The notes beneath the pieces were generated by a model. It worked only from the letters and a program-made list of their open reading frames with translations. It searched no databases and was not told the origin of the DNA. 39,193 bases of DNA from Pseudomonas alkylphenolica (lineage in GTDB: Bacteria > Pseudomonadota > Gammaproteobacteria > Pseudomonadales > Pseudomonadaceae). Below are positions 31,606 through 39,186 of the stretch, piece after piece. Location: the NCBI RefSeq assembly GCF_016009175.1, contig NZ_JADUCM010000044.1, positions 1-39,193 on the forward strand. Reading direction: 5' to 3'. Within the stretch, counting starts at the first letter, position 1; each line of letters starts with the position of its first letter. The position numbers were made by a program, and so were the translations under genes.

Positions 31606-32496
31606 TCAGGCGAAGGCGCTCAGCAGGTCGGCGTTGAACGCCTGTTGGGCGTCGCTGGGCACCTGGGCGCGGTGCCGTGCCAACACGAACGGCACCTGGA
31701 AGTTCAACGCCGGGTCCAGGGCGTGCAACAGCCCGCGCTCGACCCACGGCGCGGCGAAGTGGCAGGGCAGGTAACCGATATGGCGGCCGGACAAAATGAA
31801 TGCCAGGGCGCCTTCCACCTGTTCGGAACGCGCCGACGCACGACCGCCGCTGAGCGGCTCCGGGTTCTCCAGAAAACGGTAGGGATGTTCGACCTGATCG
31901 GCCTCCAGCAGCATCTGCCGGCTCACCTGGGTAGCGCTGGCGAAGGGGTGGTGACTGGCGCAGTACAGGCGCTGGGTTTCTTCAAACAACGGCGTGTAAT
32001 CGAATGCCGATTGCTTGCCGGAGAAATAGCCAATGGCCAGGTCCAGGCGCTGCTGCAACAGCAACCGCTCAAGATCGGCCGGCATCGCGCTGACCAGTTC
32101 CAGGCGCACTGATTCATCACGTTGGCGAAAACGCTCGATAGCCTGGGCCAGGCGCAGGGTCACGCTGCTGTCCTGGGCTTCCGAAATGCCCACGCGTACT
32201 TCGCCCAGCAAACGCCCCGCGACGCCGTTGGCCTGATGGCGGAAGGCGTCGATCTGTACCAGTAATTCCCGCGTGGCCTTGAGCAGTACCTCGCCTTTGG
32301 CGGTCAGGTGAAAGCCGCTTTTGCCGCGGCTGCACAGGCGATAGCCCAGGCGTGTTTCCAGGCGTGCCATCTGCTGGCTGATGCTCGGCTGGCTCAGGCC
32401 CAGCACACCCTGGGCGGCACTGAAGCCGCCGGCCTCGACCACCGTGACGAACAACCGCAGCAGGTGCAGGTCGAGGTCGTGCAATTGCCCTAGCAT
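31606..32496 (-). CDS. LysR-family regulator of the polyamine/agmatinase cluster
   Basis: A 296-residue regulator. The helix-turn-helix region covers residues 6-65 (LDLHLLRLFVTVVEAGGFSAAQGVLGLSQPSISQQMARLETRLG). The effector-binding domain runs from about residue 95 (GEVRVGISEAQDSSVTLRLA) to FILSGRHIGYLPCHFAAPWVE near the end. It is divergent from the polyamine-binding and agmatinase genes with a 100-base gap holding a T-N11-A palindrome, the classical LysR arrangement, so it probably controls that operon. The inducer might be agmatine or putrescine (inference). I chose the ATG at 32496 (AGGAG nine bases upstream) over one seven codons earlier. Confidence 0.87.
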   Translation of the reverse strand: MLGQLHDLDLHLLRLFVTVVEAGGFSAAQGVLGLSQPSISQQMARLETRLGYRLCSRGKSGFHLTAKGEVLLKATRELLVQIDAFRHQANGVAGRLLGEVRVGISEAQDSSVTLRLAQAIERFRQRDESVRLELVSAMPADLERLLLQQRLDLAIGYFSGKQSAFDYTPLFEETQRLYCASHHPFASATQVSRQMLLEADQVEHPYRFLENPEPLSGGRASARSEQVEGALAFILSGRHIGYLPCHFAAPWVERGLLHALDPALNFQVPFVLARHRAQVPSDAQQAFNADLLSAFA

Positions 32497-32532
32497 CAAA
32501 CATTGCTCCTGGTGCATGTCAGGATAAGTAAC

Positions 32533-32547
32533 TTGCGATTTTTGCAA
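32533..32547. promoter_or_regulatory. LysR-type T-N11-A box
   Basis: TTGCGATTTTTGCAA is a perfect palindrome of arms TTGC/GCAA, containing the T-N11-A pattern of LysR operators. It sits centrally in the gap between lysR and the divergent binding-protein gene, 50 bases before the latter. Confidence 0.6.
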
Positions 32548-32596
32548 TGTAACCCAGCAGGCATGCTCTGGGCATCCACTGAATAAGGTGCCCGCC

Positions 32597-33676
32597 ATGC
32601 GTACATCCCTGTTGTTGCTCCCGTTGCTGCTGGCGTTGCCGGTGCATGCCGAAGAGAAGGTGCTCAACCTCTACAGCTGGGCTGACTACGTAGCCCCGGA
32701 AACCTTGCAGCGCTTCGAGAAGGAAACCGGCTACACCGTGCGCTACGACACGTTCGACACCACTGAGGTGCTGGAAACCAAGCTGCTCACCGGCGGCAGC
32801 GGCTACGACGTGGTGGTGCCTTCCAGCAGTCTGCTGGCACGGGCGCTGACGGCCGGTGCCCTGCAACCGGTGCAGGCGCAAGCGATGCCGGGCTACGGCA
32901 ACCTCGACAGCGACCTGCTGGCCAAACTGGCCGAGGTCGATCCGGGTAACCAGTACGCAGTGCCGTACACCTGGGGCACCCTCGGCCTGGGAATCAACCT
33001 TGAAGCCGTGCGCCAGCGCATCGGCGATGCGCCGCTCGACAGCCTCGACCTGCTGTTCAAACCCGAGTACGCCAGCAAGCTCAAGGACTGTGGCATTGCC
33101 ATGTCCGACTCGCCCCAGGAAGTGATTGGCGTGGCCCTGAACTACCTGGGCAAAGACCCCTACAGCCGCAACAAGGACGACCTGGCCGCTGCCCAGGCCT
33201 TGCTCAAGCAGTTGCAGCCGTCGGTCAGCTATGTCGCCAACGGTCGCCAGATCAGCGACCTGGCCAACGGCAGCGTGTGCCTGGCGCTGACCTACAACGG
33301 CGATGCCGCGATGGCCGCCGAGCAAGCCCGTCAGGCTGGCAAGGCGTTCCAGGTGGTGTACCGGATTCCGCGCGAAGGCACCCTGATCTGGCAGGACAAC
33401 CTGGTGATCCCCAAGGACGCGCCGCACCCGCAAGCGGCGCGGGCGTTCATTGCCTTCATGCTGCGCCCCGAGTCTGTGGCACCGCTGACCAACACGCTGT
33501 TTTTTGCCAACGCCAACAAGGCGGCCACGGCGCTGGTGGACGAGGCGGTACGTACCGACCCGGATATCTACCCCCCTGAGCAGGTGCGTGCCCGGCTGTT
33601 TGCCGACCGCAGCATGGCCCTGGCCGACATGCGCCAGCGCACCCGCCTGTGGACCACGTTCCGTAGCCGCCAATAA
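32597..33676 (+). CDS. Periplasmic polyamine/agmatine-binding protein (PotF/SpuD family)
   Basis: A 359-residue exported substrate-binding protein; signal peptide MRTSLLLLPLLLALPVHA. PotF-type landmarks are LYSWADYVAPETLQRFEKETG, YDTFDTTEVLETKLLTGGSGYDVVVPSSS, PYTWGTLGLGIN, DSPQEVIGVALNYLGKDP and FFANANKAATALV. At ligand positions it keeps the Asp equivalent to PotF Asp247 (LTYNGD), replaces Trp244 by Tyr, and has Trp where putrescine-binding SpuD/PotF have Phe (LIWQDN). Twenty bases before agmatinase and divergent from a LysR gene, it may deliver agmatine or a longer polyamine. No permease genes adjoin. The ATG start has AAGGTG six bases upstream. Confidence 0.87.
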   Translation: MRTSLLLLPLLLALPVHAEEKVLNLYSWADYVAPETLQRFEKETGYTVRYDTFDTTEVLETKLLTGGSGYDVVVPSSSLLARALTAGALQPVQAQAMPGYGNLDSDLLAKLAEVDPGNQYAVPYTWGTLGLGINLEAVRQRIGDAPLDSLDLLFKPEYASKLKDCGIAMSDSPQEVIGVALNYLGKDPYSRNKDDLAAAQALLKQLQPSVSYVANGRQISDLANGSVCLALTYNGDAAMAAEQARQAGKAFQVVYRIPREGTLIWQDNLVIPKDAPHPQAARAFIAFMLRPESVAPLTNTLFFANANKAATALVDEAVRTDPDIYPPEQVRARLFADRSMALADMRQRTRLWTTFRSRQ

Positions 33677-33696
33677 CAACCCGAACAAGGAGCCCG

Positions 33697-34662
33697 ATGA
33701 TGGACCTCGCCCCCGATAACGACCAGGCCATGACCCGCGACAGCCTGTACGGCACTGTTGCCGAGAACACCTTTGCCGGCATCACCAGCTTTTCCCGCCG
33801 TCGTTACACCCGTGACCTGCGCGGTGTCGACGTGGTGGTCAGCGGTGTGCCGTTCGACACCGCCACCAGCAACCGTCCCGGTGCACGCTTTGGCCCACGC
33901 GCCATTCGCGCCGCGTCGGTGCAACAAGCCTGGGCCCGGCACTGGCCGTGGGAGTTCGATCCGTTCGACCACCTGGCGGTGATCGACTATGGCGACTGCA
34001 ACTTTGACTACGGCAGCCCTCATACCATTCCGGACAGCATCCAGGCCCATGCCGAGCAGATTCTGCAGGCCGGTTGCGCCATGCTCACCCTGGGCGGCGA
34101 CCATTTCATCAGTTACCCGCTGCTCAAGGCGCATGCTGCCAAACATGGCCCGCTGTCGCTGATCCACTTCGATGCCCACAGTGACACCTGGCCATGTGAG
34201 GAAGGGGCAGGGCGGGTCGACCACGGCACCATGTTCTGGCATGCCGCCCGCGAAGGGTTGGTGGACCCGTCACGCTCCGTGCAGATCGGCCTGCGCACCA
34301 CCAATGACGACACCCAGGGCTTTGCCGTGCTGGATGCCCGGCAGGTGCACCAGCGTGGCTGTCAGGCCATTATCGAAGCCATCCGTCAGCGTGTGGGGGA
34401 TCACCCGGTGTACCTGACATTCGATATCGACTGCCTCGACCCGGCCTATGCACCCGGTACCGGTACCCCGGTGTGCGGCGGGCTGACCACGGTGCAGGCG
34501 CTGGAGATCATCGGGGGGCTGCGCGGTATCAACCTGGTAGGCATGGACCTGGTGGAAGTGGCGCCCGCTTACGACCATGCTGATATTACGGCGCTGGCCG
34601 GATCGACGCTGGCCATGGAAATGCTCTGCGTGTATGCCGCGCGGCATAAGGTCGATCACTGA
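33697..34662 (+). CDS. speB: Agmatinase
   Basis: A 320-321-residue ureohydrolase that splits agmatine into putrescine and urea. It closely follows E. coli SpeB along its length. All six manganese ligands are present: His136 (GGDHF), Asp159/His161/Asp163 (DAHSD) and Asp243/Asp245 (DIDCLD). VVSGVPFDTATSNRPGARFGP and the C-terminal LVEVAPAYDHADITALAGSTLAMEML also match. Guanidinobutyrase and guanidinopropionase are related alternatives, but the SpeB-like N-terminal half favours agmatine. Two adjacent ATGs (33697, 33700) are available; AAGGAG seven bases before the second favours it slightly. It follows the polyamine-binding gene by 20 bases, so they form one operon. Confidence 0.92.
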   Translation: MMDLAPDNDQAMTRDSLYGTVAENTFAGITSFSRRRYTRDLRGVDVVVSGVPFDTATSNRPGARFGPRAIRAASVQQAWARHWPWEFDPFDHLAVIDYGDCNFDYGSPHTIPDSIQAHAEQILQAGCAMLTLGGDHFISYPLLKAHAAKHGPLSLIHFDAHSDTWPCEEGAGRVDHGTMFWHAAREGLVDPSRSVQIGLRTTNDDTQGFAVLDARQVHQRGCQAIIEAIRQRVGDHPVYLTFDIDCLDPAYAPGTGTPVCGGLTTVQALEIIGGLRGINLVGMDLVEVAPAYDHADITALAGSTLAMEMLCVYAARHKVDH

Positions 34663-34715
34663 GTGGAAACATCATGAATTACCTGTAGGGCAATTCGCGG
34701 TTTCCTGTCGAACCT

Positions 34716-34750
34716 GACGCGCCTTAGGCTATCCAATGCTTGGGCGCGTC
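34716..34750. other. Inverted repeat in the speB / proline-rich gene gap
   Basis: GACGCGCC (34716-34723) and GGCGCGTC (34743-34750) are perfect eight-base inverted arms with a 19-base loop, ending 22 bases before the next start. It could be a leader hairpin or weak terminator; no T-run follows. Confidence 0.3.
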
Positions 34751-34772
34751 GTTTCGCGCAGGAGGAATACCC

Positions 34773-35102
34773 GTGAACAGTTCCCTGTTGAGCCTGGCCG
34801 GCCTGGCGCTGGGCCTGCTGGCCAGCCTGCCGTTGCAGGCTGCGCCGGCGGATGAGCCACTGCAACTGGCCGCCTCGCCGAACAACCCGTACAACAGCCC
34901 GATCATGCGCGCCAATCCCAACAGCCGCCAGGGCAGCGTCCAGGCCACGCCGCCTGTGCGGGGGCCATCGACGCAACCCATCCCGCGGCAACCGACCGTC
35001 GAAAATCGCGGCATCGGTAACGGCCAGCCCCTGAACCGGGAGCAGTCGACACCGAAGCTGGACCCCACCCGGCCGCCCCGCGACTCTACCCGCATGCCTT
35101 GA
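34773..35102 (+). CDS. Small secreted proline/asparagine-rich protein, function unknown
   Basis: A 109-residue protein with a clear Sec signal (SLLSLAGLALGLLASLPLQA, cleaved near residue 26). The mature part is low-complexity and probably disordered: SPNNPYNSPIMRANPNSRQGS, then TPPVRGPSTQPIPRQPTVENRG and LDPTRPPRDSTRMP. I recognise no family. The start is GTG with a perfect AGGAGG upstream, and the high-quality ribosome site plus signal peptide make it a real gene. It lies 30 bases before the periplasmic aldose dehydrogenase gene and may be co-transcribed with it. Confidence 0.72.
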   Translation: MNSSLLSLAGLALGLLASLPLQAAPADEPLQLAASPNNPYNSPIMRANPNSRQGSVQATPPVRGPSTQPIPRQPTVENRGIGNGQPLNREQSTPKLDPTRPPRDSTRMP

Positions 35103-35132
35103 TGGCCACGCCCTCCCTGGAAGGAAAAGCTG

Positions 35133-36281
35133 ATGACCCCACGTACCTGGATTCCCACCCTGTTGGCTGCGGCGCTGCTGCCATTGTTGGCCCATGCCGC
35201 GCCCGAGCAGGTGTTCAAAAGCGAGGAGGGCAGCCTCAAGGTCAGTACCCTGGCGCAAGGGCTGGATCACCCCTGGGCCTTGGCGTTCCTGCCTGAAGGC
35301 CGGGGCATCCTGGTCACCGAGCGCCCCGGCAACCTGCGGATCATCAGCGCCGAAGGCAAGGTCGGGGCACCGCTGGGCGGGGTCCCTGAGGTGTGGGCCA
35401 AAGGCCAGGGCGGACTGCTCGATGTGGTGCTTTCGCCGACCTTCAAGCAGGACCGCATGGTGTACCTGAGCTATGCCGAAGGTGGTGGCGAGGACGGCAA
35501 GGCCGGTACCGCCGTGGGGCGCGGGCGGTTGTCCAGCGACATGGCCAAGCTGGAGGACTTCAACGTGATTTTCCGCCAGCAGCCGAAGCTGTCGACCGGT
35601 AACCATTTCGGCTCGCGGCTGGTGTTCGACCGCGACGGTTACCTGTTCATCGCCTTGGGCGAGAACAACCAGCGCGAAACGGCGCAAGACCTGGACAAGC
35701 TGCAAGGCAAGGTGGTGCGACTGCTGCCGGACGGCACGGTACCCAAGGACAACCCGTTTGTCGGGCAGAACAACGTGCGCGTGGAAATCTGGTCGTTTGG
35801 CCACCGTAACCAGCAGGGTGCAGCACTCAACCCGTGGACTGGGGAGCTGTGGACCGACGAACACGGCCCGCGTGGCGGTGATGAAATCAACATTCCGAAA
35901 GCCGGCAAAAACTACGGTTGGCCGATCGCCACCCATGGCATCAACTACTCCCTGCTGCCGATTCCCGAAGCCCGCGGCGAACACGTCGACGGTATGGTCG
36001 ACCCGCACCATGTCTGGGAAAAGTCACCGGCCATCAGTGGCATGGCCTTCTATGACAACCCGCGCTTCAAGGCCTGGGACCACAACCTGTTCATTGGCGC
36101 GCTGGCCAGCCAGGAGCTGATCCGTCTGGAGCTGGACGGTGACAAGGTGGTTCACGAAGAGCGCCTGCTGGGGGAACTGGGGCAGCGTATCCGTGATGTG
36201 CGGGTGGGCCCCGATGGCTACCTGTATGTGCTGACCGATGCCGGCGATGGCGCGTTGCTGAAGGTGGGATTGGCGCAATAG
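35133..36281 (+). CDS. PQQ-dependent aldose sugar dehydrogenase (YliI/Asd-like), periplasmic
   Basis: A 382-residue protein with a signal peptide (TLLAAALLPLLAHA, cut near residue 22) and a six-bladed soluble-glucose-dehydrogenase-type propeller. Typical segments are LDHPWALAFLPEGRGILVTERPGNLRII, GQGGLLDVVLSPTFKQDRMVYLSY, the catalytic His region STGNHFGSRLVFDRDGYLFIALGE, SFGHRNQQGAALNPWTGELWTDEHGPRGGDEIN, and HVWEKSPAISGMAFY. E. coli YliI oxidises aldoses with PQQ, passing electrons to the respiratory chain. Physiological sugar and acceptor are unknown. An ATG preceded by AAGGAAAAG gives the start. It follows the small proline-rich secreted protein gene by 30 bases. Confidence 0.88.
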   Translation: MTPRTWIPTLLAAALLPLLAHAAPEQVFKSEEGSLKVSTLAQGLDHPWALAFLPEGRGILVTERPGNLRIISAEGKVGAPLGGVPEVWAKGQGGLLDVVLSPTFKQDRMVYLSYAEGGGEDGKAGTAVGRGRLSSDMAKLEDFNVIFRQQPKLSTGNHFGSRLVFDRDGYLFIALGENNQRETAQDLDKLQGKVVRLLPDGTVPKDNPFVGQNNVRVEIWSFGHRNQQGAALNPWTGELWTDEHGPRGGDEINIPKAGKNYGWPIATHGINYSLLPIPEARGEHVDGMVDPHHVWEKSPAISGMAFYDNPRFKAWDHNLFIGALASQELIRLELDGDKVVHEERLLGELGQRIRDVRVGPDGYLYVLTDAGDGALLKVGLAQ

Positions 36282-36357
36282 GGCGAACCTCGACTTAACT
36301 TCAATCAGTGCCTTCAGGATCGAAACGTTCTTCGTCCCCTGCATCAGGAGGCCTGTC

Positions 36358-36726
36358 ATGAACACACAGTCTTTACTGCTGGTCGTAGCACTGGCCGCCA
36401 TCGGCGGCTGCATCGGCAACCCGCTGATCTACCGCGACCAGCCCTTGGTGGCTCAGGTAGAAAACGGCATGAGCAAACGTCAGGTTCTCGAGCTGGGTGG
36501 ACCGCCGCTCCACACCACCCGGCGCACGGAGCACCCCGGCACCTGCAATGACTACCTGTTCCACCATAACGGCCAGTCCCAGCCGTACCTGGTCAGCTTC
36601 GACAGCAACGACCGGGTGGACCACAAGGACTTTTTCACCTGCGCCGATTGGGAAGCTGAGCAGAAGAACGCCAAGATTCCGTTCTATATGGACCCGGGGT
36701 ACGGGAAAATGCAGTCCGGCCGCTAG
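36358..36726 (+). CDS. osmE: Osmotically inducible lipoprotein OsmE
   Basis: A 122-residue lipoprotein with a lipobox IGGC, lipidated at Cys18. One SmpA/OmlA-type domain follows: PLVAQVENGMSKRQVLELGGPPLHTTRRTEHPGTCNDYLFHHNGQSQPYLVSFDSNDRVDHKDFFTCADWE. The pattern GMSKxQVxxxxGxP, the GTCNDY and TCADWE cysteines and the overall length match E. coli OsmE, an envelope lipoprotein induced by osmotic stress and stationary phase. The ATG start has AGGAGG eight bases upstream. Its end is seven bases from the convergent IclR gene. Confidence 0.85.
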   Translation: MNTQSLLLVVALAAIGGCIGNPLIYRDQPLVAQVENGMSKRQVLELGGPPLHTTRRTEHPGTCNDYLFHHNGQSQPYLVSFDSNDRVDHKDFFTCADWEAEQKNAKIPFYMDPGYGKMQSGR

Positions 36727-36732
36727 CGCCGG

Positions 36733-37488
36733 CTAGTCGTGCAGGCTGAACTCGGCGACCCCGGCGCTGATGCGCTGTGCGGTCTGGCGCATAAGCTCCA
36801 GCAGCTTGCTGCGATCGCTGAGGTCGAAACGGCTGGTCGAGGCGACCAGCGCGAGCGCGGCGCAGTTCTCTTTGCTGGAAAACTTCACCGGCACCGCCAA
36901 CGAGGAGATGCCTGCCTCCAGCTCACCGCTGGACGCGTAGAAGCCCTCTCGGCGGATCACCTGCATGGCCTGCTGGAAATCCTCAAAGCACGCGCCCAGA
37001 CCTGCAGCACAAATTTCTGCCGTGTGCCGGTCGTACAGCGCCCGCAGTTTTTTCGGCGGGTAGTGGGCGATGATCACTTTCGGGGCGCCGCCGAGGAACA
37101 GCGGTCGCGGCCGGCCGCGACCGTAGTTCAGTTGCACGTCGTGCTCGGGGCGTTCGTGGTGCAGGTCGAGGAAAAAATCGCCGTCCATGCGCGACAGCAC
37201 GCAGCGGCATTCGGTTTTCTCCACCAGTTCGCGCATCAGCGGAATGCTCAGGCCCAGCAGCGGGTCGGTGGTGCGGATGATGTAGTCCAGCAACGCGATA
37301 CGTGGGCCCAGGGCGTAATAGCCGCCATTGAGGCGCTGCAGCAGGCCGGCCTGCATCAGCTCCTTGAGGTAGCGATAGCCCGTTGGCGTTGAACAGCCAA
37401 GCGCCTCGACGATGGCATCAGCCTCCCATACCGGCCGTTCGCTGGTGAACACGTCGAGTACCGACAACATGCGGTTCAGGCTGGACAT
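36733..37488 (-). CDS. IclR-family transcriptional regulator
   Basis: A 251-residue regulator. The N-terminal winged helix-turn-helix covers about residues 2-65 (SSLNRMLSVLDVFTSERPVWEADAIVEALGCSTPTGYRYLKELMQAGLLQRL). The C-terminal IclR effector domain covers about 75-250 (YALGPRIALLDYI ... GVFYASSGELEAGISSLAVPV-like segment, then the RFDLSDRSKLLELMRQTAQRISAGV tail). The start at 37488 has GAGAG six bases upstream; the ATG at 37515 has none. Next to a VOC dioxygenase-like gene and a divergent fumarylacetoacetate-hydrolase gene, it is the likely regulator of that catabolic cluster, binding the twin palindromes at 38100 and 38161. The inducer is probably an aromatic-derived acid (inference). 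Confidence 0.87.
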   Translation of the reverse strand: MSSLNRMLSVLDVFTSERPVWEADAIVEALGCSTPTGYRYLKELMQAGLLQRLNGGYYALGPRIALLDYIIRTTDPLLGLSIPLMRELVEKTECRCVLSRMDGDFFLDLHHERPEHDVQLNYGRGRPRPLFLGGAPKVIIAHYPPKKLRALYDRHTAEICAAGLGACFEDFQQAMQVIRREGFYASSGELEAGISSLAVPVKFSSKENCAALALVASTSRFDLSDRSKLLELMRQTAQRISAGVAEFSLHD

Positions 37489-37490
37489 AC

Positions 37491-37513
37491 GGGCTCTCGG
37501 GTAAAAAGAGCCC
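37491..37513 (-). promoter_or_regulatory. Hairpin over the iclR ribosome-binding site
   Basis: GGGCTCT (37491-37497) and AGAGCCC (37507-37513) are perfect seven-base arms with a nine-base loop. On the minus-strand mRNA one arm contains the GAGAG ribosome site, so folding would hide it. It could equally be a DNA operator for autoregulation. Confidence 0.4.
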
Positions 37514-37542
37514 ATTGTAGCGCGTGCACGGCTGGCGACCAG

Positions 37543-38097
37543 TCAGCTGGCACTCATCAGTGTGTGCATGCGCTGTTCCCACTCGACGCGAGAACAGAAC
37601 CCGGGCAGGCGTCGGGCATGGGCCTCGACCGCCGCGAGCAACTCGTCTTCCGGCAGGTCCAGGTTGACCGGCACCTTCATCGGCTGGCTGACATACCAGG
37701 GCGTATCGAAGAACAACTCCAGACGGTTGCCCTCGGGGTCGCGGACGTAGAACGAGATCGCGTTGCCGTGGGTAATGGCATCGATATCGCGTGTGCCCAG
37801 CTCGACGAAGCGCCGATACACCGTGCGTAACGTGGCCAGCGAGTCGGCGGCCAGTGAAATCTGGTTGATCGGGTTGTAGTCCAGGGTTGCCGGGCGGCCG
37901 CTGGCCAGCACGATCTGGTGGTGGGTGCGCGGGTCGCGGCTGAGGAACACCAGTTGTACCGGGCCCTCGGCGCCTTGCAGGCTGCCGCGGTCGGTCACCG
38001 TGAAGCCCAGCACGGCGGTGTAGAAGGCCTCCATCGCTGCCAGGTCGTGAACGTAGATGCCCATGTGGTTGAATGAAAGACCGATATCAATGCTCAT
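37543..38097 (-). CDS. VOC-superfamily (glyoxalase / extradiol dioxygenase-like) protein
   Basis: A 184-residue protein. Two beta-alpha-beta-beta-beta modules cover about residues 8-130: FNHMGIYVHDLAAMEAFYTAVLGFTVTDRG, then THHQIVLA, NQISLAADSLATLRTVYRRF, and AISFYVRDPEGNRLELFFDTPWYV. Candidate metal ligands are His10 (NHMGIYV), His in THHQI or the central strand, and Glu in NRLELFF, as in type I extradiol dioxygenases. A 50-residue helical C-terminal tail follows. The ATG at 38097 has GGTGAT before it; another ATG four codons upstream is possible. It precedes iclR on the same strand and is divergent from the FAH-family gene, suggesting a ring-cleavage or related step. The substrate is unknown. 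Confidence 0.83.
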   Translation of the reverse strand: MSIDIGLSFNHMGIYVHDLAAMEAFYTAVLGFTVTDRGSLQGAEGPVQLVFLSRDPRTHHQIVLASGRPATLDYNPINQISLAADSLATLRTVYRRFVELGTRDIDAITHGNAISFYVRDPEGNRLELFFDTPWYVSQPMKVPVNLDLPEDELLAAVEAHARRLPGFCSRVEWEQRMHTLMSAS

Positions 38098-38099
38098 TT

Positions 38100-38116
38100 T
38101 TATCACCATTCGATAA
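38100..38116. promoter_or_regulatory. Palindromic operator 1 (TTATC-N7-GATAA)
   Basis: TTATC (38100-38104) and GATAA (38112-38116) form a palindrome just before the VOC start codon. With its flanks (38097-38117) it matches the reverse complement of the second site (38160-38180) at 19 of 21 bases. The two centres are 61 bases apart. A repressor dimer site is the natural reading, with the adjacent IclR protein as first candidate. A fair minus-strand promoter (TTGCCT, 17 bases, TAGATT) lies between the two sites, so this site would block VOC transcription. Confidence 0.7.
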
Positions 38117-38160
38117 TAGTTGACATGAATCTATTTGATTGCCAGTCTTTAGGCAACAAA

Positions 38161-38177
38161 TTATCGCATAGTGATAA
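38161..38177. promoter_or_regulatory. Palindromic operator 2 (TTATC-N7-GATAA)
   Basis: TTATC (38161-38165) and GATAA (38173-38177), the partner of operator 1, lie directly before the AAGGAG ribosome site of the FAH-family gene. Binding here would block its transcription, so both divergent genes would be controlled together, possibly with looping between the two sites. Confidence 0.7.
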
Positions 38178-38192
38178 AAAGGAGTAATTGAA

Positions 38193-39038
38193 GTGAAATT
38201 TCTCAGCTTTGCTGTCGCCAATCAGACCAGCTACGGCTACCTCGCCGACGACGGTATCGTCGACCTCGGCCGTCGCCTCGCCGGCCGCGCCGATGACTTG
38301 CGCACCTTGCTGGCACAGCCCGATCCGGTCGCGCTGGCGCTGGAAGTGGGCGGTGCCGCCGACCATCGCCTGCAGGATGTGACCCTGCTGCCGGTGATCC
38401 CCAATCCAGAGCAGATCTTCTGCGTCGGCCTGAACTACGCCGACCACGTCGCTGAAACCAATCGCCAAAGCACCGAACAACCGATGATTTTCCTGCGTGT
38501 GCCGGCCTCCCAGGTCGGGCATGGCCAGCCGTTGTTGCGTCCGCGCGAGTCCGAGCGCTTCGACTACGAAGGGGAAATTGCCGTGATCATCGGCAAGCCG
38601 GGCCGACGCATCAGCGAAGCCGATTCCTGGGACCACATCGCCGGCTACGCCTGCTACAACGATGGTTCGGTACGTGACTGGCAGTTGCACACGGCGCAGT
38701 GGGGGCCGGGTAAAAACTTCTACCGCACCGGCGGCTTCGGTCCGTGGATGGTCACCGCCGACGAAATCGGCCCGGATGAAGAAATGACCCTGGTCACCCG
38801 CGTCAATGGTGTCGAACTGCAGCGCGCGTCCACCCGCCAGCTGATCCACAGCATTCCCAAACTGATTGCCTACCTCTCCACGATCACCCCGCTGGCGCCT
38901 GGTGATGTGATCGTCACCGGCACGCCGGGCGGCATTGGTCTGAAGCGCACGCCGCCACTGTTCCTCAAACCGGGCGACACCGTCGAAATCGACGTCGACC
39001 GCATCGGTACCCTGGTCAACGGTGTGGCCGACGACTGA
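38193..39038 (+). CDS. Fumarylacetoacetate hydrolase-family enzyme
   Basis: A 281-residue FAH-fold enzyme; relatives hydrolyse, hydrate or decarboxylate beta-diketo or 2-oxo acids at the end of aromatic degradation pathways. An N-terminal segment of about 70 residues precedes the catalytic core. FCVGLNYADHVAETN is the family entry motif. Metal ligands are Glu126 and Glu128 (DYEGEIAVIIGK) and Asp157 (CYNDGSVRDW). GTPGGIGLKRTPPLFLKPGD and DTVEIDVDRIGTLVN close the fold. The start is GTG with AAGGAG eight bases upstream, right after operator 2. Which reaction it catalyses cannot be told; acylpyruvate hydrolase or ring-cleavage product hydrolase are possible. Confidence 0.88.
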   Translation: MKFLSFAVANQTSYGYLADDGIVDLGRRLAGRADDLRTLLAQPDPVALALEVGGAADHRLQDVTLLPVIPNPEQIFCVGLNYADHVAETNRQSTEQPMIFLRVPASQVGHGQPLLRPRESERFDYEGEIAVIIGKPGRRISEADSWDHIAGYACYNDGSVRDWQLHTAQWGPGKNFYRTGGFGPWMVTADEIGPDEEMTLVTRVNGVELQRASTRQLIHSIPKLIAYLSTITPLAPGDVIVTGTPGGIGLKRTPPLFLKPGDTVEIDVDRIGTLVNGVADD

Positions 39039-39053
39039 GCCCTGACAGGACCC

Positions 39054-39166
<113 letters not shown>

Positions 39167-39186
39167 GCGATAGCAATGGAACAACC

